Assembly: GCF_037860755.1 (NCBI RefSeq)
Contig: NZ_JBBEOI010000002.1
Coordinates: 1 to 64,000, forward strand
Source: Aquipuribacter hungaricus
GTDB lineage: Bacteria; Actinomycetota; Actinomycetes; Actinomycetales; JBBAYJ01
DNA: 64,000 bases
Direction of reading: 5' to 3'
Shown here: piece after piece, positions 58,489 to 64,000 of the stretch
How positions within the stretch are numbered: position 1 is the stretch's first letter
Layout: the number at the start of each line of letters is the position of its first letter
Made by a program: the position numbers and the translations under genes
The notes under the pieces: model-generated
What the model was told of the DNA's origin: nothing
The model's input: the letters and a program-made list of their open reading frames with translations, nothing else
Database searches by the model: none

Positions 58489-59214
58489 ATGGTAGCGACG
58501 GGGAGATCAACCCCCAGCGCGCCCGTGTCGTCGGGTACCGGTCGCCGGCATGTCGCGGTCGCGATGGGCGCCGGGGCCTTGCTTGCCTTGTTCTGGTTCA
58601 CCCGTATGGAGTGGTCGGCCGACATGCGCCTCTGGCGGGCGTTCGGTGACGCCGCCATCGTGCTCTTGCTGCTGTCGTTGGCGATCGGGCCTGTGTCGCG
58701 GCTGCACCCACGCGGGGTGCTGCTCCTGCCGTGGCGTCGTCAGGTAGGGATCTGGGCGGCCGTGATGGCGGTCGTCCACTCGGTTCTCATCATCGACGGG
58801 TGGGCGCGGTGGAGCGTCCGGCGCTTCCTCGGTTACGAGTTCGTCCCGCAGCTGGGTCGGGAGGCACGGATGGAGCCGGGGTTCGGCCTGGCCAACCTCG
58901 TCGGCCTGGTTGCGGTCATCTGGATGGTCGTCCTGTTGGCGACCTCGTCTGATCGCGCCGTCGACTTCCTGGGCCCGCAGGCGTGGAAGTGGGTGCACGG
59001 TGGCGCGAACGTCGCCTTCTATCTCGCCATCCTGCACTCGGGGTACTTCCTGTTCGTGCACTACACGGAGTCATTCCACCGTGCCGTACCGCCGCCGAAC
59101 TGGTTCGGCACCCCGCTGCTGGCGCTGGCGGCCGGGCTGCTGCTGCTGCAGTGGGGCACGTTCTGGCAGACCGTCGCCAAGCGCCGGCACGGCCGCGCCG
59201 GCGCCCGAGCATGA
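58489..59214 (+). CDS. Ferric-reductase-like transmembrane haem protein
   Basis: 241 residues, six to seven helices. The start is the ATG at 58489; a longer frame upstream has no protein character. The ferric_reduct block is seen in LWRAFGDAAIVLLLLSLAIGPVSRLHPRGVLLLPWRRQVGIWAAVMAVVHSVLIIDGW and KWVHGGANVAFYLAILHSGYFLFVHYTE. Paired histidines (VVHS, WVHGG, ILHSG, FVHY) fit two b-type haems as in MsrQ and FRE-type proteins. It may pass electrons from quinone or a soluble donor to an outer acceptor; the acceptor is unknown. Confidence 0.83.
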   Translation: MVATGRSTPSAPVSSGTGRRHVAVAMGAGALLALFWFTRMEWSADMRLWRAFGDAAIVLLLLSLAIGPVSRLHPRGVLLLPWRRQVGIWAAVMAVVHSVLIIDGWARWSVRRFLGYEFVPQLGREARMEPGFGLANLVGLVAVIWMVVLLATSSDRAVDFLGPQAWKWVHGGANVAFYLAILHSGYFLFVHYTESFHRAVPPPNWFGTPLLALAAGLLLLQWGTFWQTVAKRRHGRAGARA

Positions 59215-59241
59215 AGTACCCACCCGCTGCGTCGTGACCGG

Positions 59242-60764
59242 TCAGCCCTCTGACCGCTGCCCTGCCGGCTGACCCGTGCGTCGCGACGCCCGTCGGGACA
59301 GCTGCAGGCACGCGACCAGGATCGCCGCGGCCGCCCCGAGCGTGCCCACCTCGGCCACCGGGCGCCATGGGGGTGTGCGCTGCTGCGAGACCTCGTACAG
59401 CTGTCGGTCCGCTGCGGCCCGCTCTCCGTCACCGGGGGTCGGCAGCCACACCTCCTGCACCACCCCGTCGGGTGCAGTGATCTCGGCGTAGAGGAACCAC
59501 CGGCCCGGGGAGAGGTCCCCGACCGATCCGGTCAGCAGGCAACCCGTCGGCAGGGCCTCGGCCCTCATCGCGTCGCTCCGCTCGAGCCCCGCTCGCCGGG
59601 CCAGGATCCGCGTGCGTCCTGCGTCCGGGCACGCCGACGCCGTCGTCACCTCGAGCGAGCCCGACAAACCCGTGCGGGCCGCCTCGATCCGCACGTCCCG
59701 GACCACCGGCCCTTGTCCTGGGTCATGCGCGGCCGCCTCTGGGGTGGCGACGGGGAGCGTGAGTAGCAGCAGCACGACCACACCACCAGCCGACGCCTCC
59801 GCGCGGCGGGGGACGCCACGGATGTCGCCGTGCAGCACGGCGACCGCCAGGGCCCCTGCGGCGGACAGGGCCACCGCCAGGGGAGCGTCGTGATCGCCAC
59901 CGAGGTGCCGACGGGTTCCTGGACGACCAGAGCCGGCCACCAGAGCAGGGGGACCGCGGCGCCGACCAGGAGCAGACGCCACACCCGGCGGGTCCCTCGC
60001 AGCAGGACCGCCAGCCCGAGGGCGAGCCCGACCGGCGCCACGATGGTCAGCGAGGAGCCCAGAGCCGCGAGCACCGCCACGACGAGGACACGGACGACGG
60101 TGTACACGACAGCGACCTGCACCAGCGCGCGCCCGCCCGGGAACAGGTCCTCCACGATCACCAGCGCCAGGCACACCCCGATCGCGGCCACCGGCAGGTA
60201 CCACGTGGGGGAGAACTGGGGGACGTCGGAGTCGTACTCCAGGACGGGCACCTGCAGACTTCCGACGACCGCTGCCGCAGCGAGGACACGCGCTGCACCG
60301 GCCCCCCGACCCCGGGTGGTCTGCAGGCCTGCGAGCAGCCCGACGGCCAGGGCGCACGTCCCAGCGACCGCGGCCAGGTGCGGCGGCGACCACAGCACGG
60401 CGTCGCGGCCGAACAGCCGGTGCCACGCGTCGTCCAGCGGGGCGCTCAGGACGGTGGTGACGCCTCCCACGCCAGCCAGCCAGATCGCCGGCGACCGGAG
60501 CACGTCGGCCGCGCCGGCGGCACCACCCCCTGCCTGGCGCCAGGACCGCACCACCCAGACCAGGACGCTGAGGGAGGTGACGAGCACGCCGGCGTAGAGG
60601 AGGAGGTGGGGAGGGGAGAAGAACCCGTCCCGCCCCACGTCGGTGTGCCAGGCGTCGTCGAGGTACACCCCGAGCAGGGCCAGCAGAGAGCCGGCCCCAC
60701 CGGACAGCCCGACAACCGCCGACACCGCGGTGTTACTCGGGTGTCCCTCAACTGATACATTCAT
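59242..60764 (-). pseudogene. Frameshifted multi-helix membrane protein gene
   Basis: The N-terminal part (60764 to about 59890) encodes about eight helices with conserved-looking motifs: YLDDAWHTDVGRDGFFSPPHLLLYAGVL and LDDAWHRLFGRDAVLWSPPHLAAVAG. The frame then changes by one base near 59880-59900 (GTSVAI, then APLAVALSAAGALAVAVLHG), after which the C-terminal part (to 59242) has a helix, an outer domain (AAHDPGQGPVVRDVRIEAAR, RWFLYAEITAPDGVVQEVWL) and a last helix (TLGAAAAILVACLQLSRRAS). Loss of one base explains the data, so it is a pseudogene, a sequencing error or a frameshifted gene. Similar proteins occur near copper genes in actinobacteria, but no name is secure. The ATG overlaps a TetR-type operator. 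Confidence 0.7.
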
Positions 60765-60770
60765 GTAACA
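60753..60770. promoter_or_regulatory. Candidate TetR operator overlapping the start of the divergent membrane protein gene
   Basis: TGATACAT-TC-ATGTAACA (60753-60770) is an inverted repeat with 7 of 8 matching positions. It covers the start codon of the leftward gene (60764) and lies 20 bases before the tetR start (60790), so one repressor dimer could block both. Confidence 0.6.
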
Positions 60771-60789
60771 GAACGCTAGGCTGCGGGGT

Positions 60790-61416
60790 ATGGGACGTCA
60801 AGACACCCGGAGCGACGGTGGTCGACAGACCCCGATCGGCCCCCAGCTGCCTGAGGAGCTCCTCGACGCTGCTGCTGCTGTGATCCAGGAGCACGGCTTC
60901 GCCGGTCTGACGTTGGAGCGGCTCGCGCGGGCGGCGGGGTCCTCCCGGATGACCTTGCACCGTCGCGGTGTCACCGTTCGTGAGGTCGTGGCGGGACTGA
61001 GCGGTCGGGCTGCGGCGGAGCTGCGGGTGGTCCTGTTCCCCGTGCTGGCCAGCACCGCGCCCGGGCGTGAGCGTCTGGAGAGGGCTCTGGCCGCCCTGTT
61101 CCAGGTCGCCGACCGGCACCTGCCGCTGCTCGCCGGTCTATTCGACGGCGACGACGGTGTCTTCCACGACGCCGCCGATGACACCGGGGCCTTGCCGACG
61201 GCTGCGGTCTTCGTCGCCCCGTTCGTCAGGCTGCTCGCCGACGGGGCAGCGGACGGGACCCTCGCCGTGCAGGACGACCCGGTGGAGGCGGCGACGGTGC
61301 TGTTCAACACGGCGGGCTGGGGCTATGTGCAGCTCCGGCACTCCCAGCGGTGGCCCCCCGAGCGTGCGCGGGACGGTGTGATGGCCCTGGTGGTCGGAGG
61401 TCTGCTGCCGAGGTGA
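60790..61416 (+). CDS. TetR-family transcriptional regulator
   Basis: 208 residues. The helix-turn-helix is LLDAAAAVIQEHGFAGLTLERLARAAGSSRMTLHRRGVTVREVVAGL; the unusual MTLHRRG replaces the typical TLYRHFG turn. The C-terminal domain (DRHLPLLAGLFDGDDGVFHDAADDTGALPTAAVFVAPFVRLLADGA and VLFNTAGWGYVQLRHSQRW) is the ligand and dimer part; the ligand is unknown. It is divergent from the frameshifted membrane protein gene, with a palindrome between them, so autoregulation and control of that gene are likely. It is convergent with the sortase gene nine bases away. Confidence 0.9.
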   Translation: MGRQDTRSDGGRQTPIGPQLPEELLDAAAAVIQEHGFAGLTLERLARAAGSSRMTLHRRGVTVREVVAGLSGRAAAELRVVLFPVLASTAPGRERLERALAALFQVADRHLPLLAGLFDGDDGVFHDAADDTGALPTAAVFVAPFVRLLADGAADGTLAVQDDPVEAATVLFNTAGWGYVQLRHSQRWPPERARDGVMALVVGGLLPR

Positions 61417-61425
61417 CCCCAGGCC

Positions 61426-62157
61426 TCAGGGCGTCAGCGCCGCTGGCGGTCCCTCGGCCCGCGCGCTCGTGCTCTCCAGGACGGCATGGACGATGTAGCG
61501 CTGGCGGGCGCTGTACATGGGGTGGCAGCTGGTCATGGTGAGGTACGCCTCTGTGGGCGTCTCGCCTGGACGGCCAGGCACCGGGGCGATGACGGACACC
61601 TCGTTGGGGTCGACGATGAGCGTGTCGACGACCGTGTACACGTAGTAGGCGTCCGCCGTCTCCACGACGACCGGGTCCCCGAGGTCGAGCTCGGCGATCG
61701 GGTTGAACGGGGCGCCGTAGGTCGTCCGGTGCCCGGCCAGGGCGAAATTCCCGACCTCCCCGGCATCGGCGCTGCCGGTGTACCTCCCGATCCCCTCCTT
61801 CAGCACCTCCGCCGTCGTCCCCTCGAGGACCGGGACCGCGTAGTCATTGCCGAACTCGGGCACATGGAGGACGGCGAGGGCTGCGGACGGCAGCGCCGCA
61901 AGGACCGGTTCCGCGAGTGGGGTCGACGCCTCGTCCCCCGGAGCGACGAGGGTCGGGTCGTCACCGAGGGGCTCGAGAGGGGCGGCCTGGGCGTCTGCGT
62001 CCCACTGCTCGACCAGCGCGTCGGTGGTACGGGCCTGGGAGCGGTCCGCGACGACGTCGGTCCAGACCAGCTGCCAGACGAGGAACAGTAGGACGAGCCC
62101 GCCGCTGGTGATCATCAGCTCGCCGACGGTCCGTACGACCAGCTGGGCAGCCCTCAC
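61426..62157 (-). CDS. Class E sortase
   Basis: 243 residues with one N-terminal helix (ELMITSGGLVLLFLVWQLVW) and the sortase barrel (about 90-235). The catalytic triad is His in VGNFALAGHRTTYGAPF, Cys in AYLTMTSCHPM and Arg in YSARQRYIVHAVL. Sortases cut a C-terminal sorting signal and join the protein to peptidoglycan; class E enzymes often recognise LAXTG. No substrate with such a signal is seen in the window. The GTG start overlaps the lgt stop by four bases, so the two are coupled. Confidence 0.92.
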   Translation of the reverse strand: MRAAQLVVRTVGELMITSGGLVLLFLVWQLVWTDVVADRSQARTTDALVEQWDADAQAAPLEPLGDDPTLVAPGDEASTPLAEPVLAALPSAALAVLHVPEFGNDYAVPVLEGTTAEVLKEGIGRYTGSADAGEVGNFALAGHRTTYGAPFNPIAELDLGDPVVVETADAYYVYTVVDTLIVDPNEVSVIAPVPGRPGETPTEAYLTMTSCHPMYSARQRYIVHAVLESTSARAEGPPAALTP

Positions 62158-63110
62158 GGGTCGTCCGGATCCGCGGGGACCGCCTCGGCACGCCCTCTAG
62201 TGCCCGGTGCGGGGGCCCCGTCGGCCCCATCCGTCGGCGTGGATACGGAGGGGTCGTCGACGTCCGGCGGTTCGACTTCCCGCTCCCGTCCCGGCCGCAG
62301 GCGGGCACTCACCATGACGTACACCGCGGCGGCGACCACGAGGAGGAGGGCGACGAGCTGGTTGACCCGTAGGCCCAGCACCAGGTTGGCCTCGTCGGTG
62401 CGGAGCAGCTCCAACAGCGCCCGGGCGGTGCCGTACATCGCCAGGTACAGGGCGAACGCCCGGCCGTGCCCGAGCCGGTAGCGGCGGTCAGCCCAGATGA
62501 CCACGGCTGCGGTAGTGAGGCTCCACAGCGACTCGTACAGGAACGTGGGGTGGAAGGTCTCGGCGTCCGGGTAGGCCGCTGGCCGGTTCTCGGGGTCGAT
62601 GCGCAGCCCCCACGGCAGGGTGGTCGGCGTGCCGTAGATCTCCTGGTTGAAGTAGTTGCCCCACCGCCCGAACGCCTGCCCGACGGCGATACCGGGGGCC
62701 AGGGCGTCGGCGAAGGCGGGCAAGGGGATGCCGCGTCGGCGGCAGGCGTACCAGGCGCCGAGCGCGCCGCCGATCAGTCCGCCGAAGATGGCGAGCCCGC
62801 CCTCCCAGATCCTCAGGAACTCGAGGGGGTCCTCGGGGCTGGTGTAGTCCTGCAGGTGGGTGAGGACATGGAAGACCCGCGCGCCCACGATGCCCGACGG
62901 GACCGCCCAGGTCAGGACGTCGACCACGGTGCCAGGGCGGCCACCCCGGGCGATCCATCGCCGGTCGGCCAGCCATCCGCCGACGAAGATGCCGGCGAGG
63001 ATGAACAGGGCGTACGCCCGGATGGGCACGATCCCGACGTACCAGGTCCCCTGGGATGGGCTCGGGATGCCCGGCGAGGCGGCCAGCTCCAGCATCAGCG
63101 ACGTGGGCAT
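62154..63110 (-). CDS. lgt: Prolipoprotein diacylglyceryl transferase
   Basis: 318 residues, seven helices. The Lgt signature GQAFGRWGNYFNQEIYGTPT is present with the essential Arg and Asn, plus IWEGGLAIFGGLIGGALGAW, the HPTFLYESLW block and a His in ARVFHVLTH. The first 20 residues could be shortened to an ATG at 63095. The C-terminal 50 residues are a polar tail (EREVEPPDVDDPSVSTPTDG). Lgt attaches diacylglycerol to the lipobox Cys, the first step of lipoprotein maturation. Its start overlaps the upstream lipoprotein gene stop by two bases (TGATG). Confidence 0.95.
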   Translation of the reverse strand: MPTSLMLELAASPGIPSPSQGTWYVGIVPIRAYALFILAGIFVGGWLADRRWIARGGRPGTVVDVLTWAVPSGIVGARVFHVLTHLQDYTSPEDPLEFLRIWEGGLAIFGGLIGGALGAWYACRRRGIPLPAFADALAPGIAVGQAFGRWGNYFNQEIYGTPTTLPWGLRIDPENRPAAYPDAETFHPTFLYESLWSLTTAAVVIWADRRYRLGHGRAFALYLAMYGTARALLELLRTDEANLVLGLRVNQLVALLLVVAAAVYVMVSARLRPGREREVEPPDVDDPSVSTPTDGADGAPAPGTRGRAEAVPADPDDP

Positions 63111-63994
63111 CAGCTGCCCCCTGCCCCGACTGCGGCGACCGTCTGCCAGGTGGCGCCTGCGTCGGGGGAGCGGAGGACCTCCTGCTCGGTGGCGGCGACC
63201 AGCGTGCCGTCGCCTACCCCGGCGAACGCCGTCGGTGGTCCGGGCAAGGACCCGGCCGAGGTCCAGGTCCCGTCCAGGGTCCACACCGCCCCGTCGGTGT
63301 CGACGCCGACCAGGACGGACGACGGCGTCTGCTCCACCTGCGCCAGCGTGGTCGGCGGTGGCGGCTCGAACGGCTGGACCGCTTGTCCGTCCGTGCTGTG
63401 GAGCAGGCCTCCTGCGGTGGTGATGAGCAGACTGCCGTCCTCCTGCAGGAGGAGGTCGGCGGCCGGGGACGGCAGGGAGGCGCCGGTCGTCCAGGTCCGC
63501 CCGCCGTCGTCGCTGAGGAGCAGGGCCGCTCCCACGCTGTCCCATGCGGCGACCCGCTGCCCGTTCACGGACAGCGCGTGCAGGTCCGCCTCGCCTTGCA
63601 GCGAGATTGCGTCCCAGGTTTCTCCGGAGTCCGTGCTCTGGATCAGGCCGAGGTGGACGGGCAGGTCGTCCCGCATGTCCGGGTGGCCGCTGCCGAGGAG
63701 GCGGTCGCCGTCGACGGTGAACGCCATCGTGTCCTGCCACCGGTCCGCGACGCGTCGGGGAGCCCACCCGTCGCGCAGGGCGAAGAGCCCGGTGTGTGTG
63801 GCGGCGAGGACGTCCCCGCCCGCGGGGTCGACACCCACCCCGTGGACATGACCCATCCCCGGGTCGGACATCGACGCAGCGCCGTCGTCCTGCTCGCCGG
63901 CGCATCCGACGAGCAGGACGACGAGCACGCCCACGGAACCGGCCCGCGCGCCCACCCGCGTGAGGGCGCGGGTCGGGCCGTGGGCCCTGCTCAT
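63110..63994 (-). CDS. BNR-repeat (sortilin-like/F510_1955-type) lipoprotein
   Basis: 294 residues, signal VGVLVVLLVGCAGEQ with lipobox LVGC. The mature part is a beta-propeller-like protein with BNR/Asp-box motifs STDSGETW, SDDGGRTW and SPDAGATW, and begins MGHVHGVGVDPAGGDVLAATHTGLF, a known pattern of the F510_1955 family glycosylhydrolase-like proteins. No catalytic residues can be assigned. It lies upstream of lgt and overlaps it. The start ATG lies six bases from the window end, so a longer N-terminus cannot be excluded. The gene order (lipoprotein, lgt, sortase) suggests a surface protein unit. Confidence 0.88.
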   Translation of the reverse strand: MSRAHGPTRALTRVGARAGSVGVLVVLLVGCAGEQDDGAASMSDPGMGHVHGVGVDPAGGDVLAATHTGLFALRDGWAPRRVADRWQDTMAFTVDGDRLLGSGHPDMRDDLPVHLGLIQSTDSGETWDAISLQGEADLHALSVNGQRVAAWDSVGAALLLSDDGGRTWTTGASLPSPAADLLLQEDGSLLITTAGGLLHSTDGQAVQPFEPPPPTTLAQVEQTPSSVLVGVDTDGAVWTLDGTWTSAGSLPGPPTAFAGVGDGTLVAATEQEVLRSPDAGATWQTVAAVGAGGS

Positions 63995-64000
63995 GCCGCG

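Larger units (their letters stand above)
18182..64000. mobile_element. Candidate integrated island starting inside tadA; right end not seen
   Basis: The left edge is defined by the break in tadA and the adjacent large serine recombinase. The 3' part of tadA, which should mark the other edge, is not found by position 64000, so if a single insertion explains the break, all of this stretch is cargo. The first part (to about 29.7 kb) has the irregular codon use, short genes, gene remnants and defence functions expected of an island. The later part (respiration, lipoprotein processing, cytochrome assembly) is compositionally close to the chromosome. A later rearrangement joining an island end to other chromosomal DNA is an equal possibility. 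Confidence 0.4.

Noticed and set aside
1-64000. tRNA, rRNA or CRISPR features
   Set aside because: No cloverleaf with a typical T-arm, no rRNA segment and no regularly spaced direct repeats were found by eye; the tandem repeats seen are short and have no spacers.

Overview
The window is very GC-rich and its genes point to an actinomycete: WhiB1 with Cys9/37/40/46, an RsbW/SigF pair, a PdtaS-type histidine kinase, the 180-kDa class of NAD-glutamate dehydrogenase, and Tad/Flp secretion genes. A Geodermatophilales- or Kineosporiales-like lineage is a guess only. No rRNA, tRNA or CRISPR array was seen.

Positions 1-18,180 read as ordinary chromosome. They hold the 3' part of pruA, a TPR-GGDEF diguanylate cyclase, a DUF2505 protein, the large NAD-GDH (with pruA, a proline/glutamate catabolism theme), PdtaS, whiB1, a small membrane protein, the rsbW-sigF stress module, an EssC/EccC-like FHA plus triple-ATPase membrane protein, and the 5' part of a tadA/cpaF ATPase gene. 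The tadA reading is cut exactly where the conserved RRHWAVN segment should continue. Thirty-odd bases later a large serine integrase begins. The rest of tadA is not found in the window, so everything from about 18.18 kb onwards is either cargo of a very large integrated element or has been joined here by rearrangement.

Positions 18.2-29.7 kb form a defence and mobility region. After the integrase comes a four-gene operon encoding a ubiquitin-like protein, an E2-like enzyme, a JAMM/JAB isopeptidase and an E1-like enzyme. This is the gene set and order of the Bil (bacterial ISG15-like) antiviral conjugation systems. A divergent two-gene unit (small unknown protein plus XRE-ImmA/IrrE protease) faces it, and the shared promoter region carries two related palindromes. 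A resolvase overlapping a DUF1016/YhcG-type nuclease gene, a small membrane protein behind a perfect 16-bp palindrome, two decayed genes (a methyltransferase and a NicO-type Ni/Co transporter) and an intact methyltransferase follow.

Positions 29.9-35.8 kb form a metal region: a zinc-type ABC importer (permease, ATPase, binding lipoprotein), a divergent Fur-family regulator with a histidine-rich repeat tail, an IS30-type insertion sequence and a DUF305 lipoprotein.

Positions 36.1-44.5 kb hold an unusual respiratory operon. It encodes the whole complex I membrane arm (nuoA, H, J, K, L, M, N) but no nuoB, C, D, E, F, G or I. Between nuoA and nuoH lies one protein that looks like a cofactor-free fusion of NuoB-like and NuoD-like domains joined by a Met/His/Asp-rich segment. 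This and the Bil-like operon are the two most interesting systems here.

Positions 44.7-64.0 kb encode mostly envelope functions: an SGNH hydrolase, small membrane proteins, two TetR regulators, lnt, a GNAT enzyme, a lipoprotein with an M15-like fold, an orphan FliL-like protein, a complete system II cytochrome c maturation operon (tlpA-ccdA-resB-ccsA), an M23 peptidase, a ferric-reductase-like haem protein, a frameshifted membrane protein gene, a class E sortase, lgt and a BNR-repeat lipoprotein.
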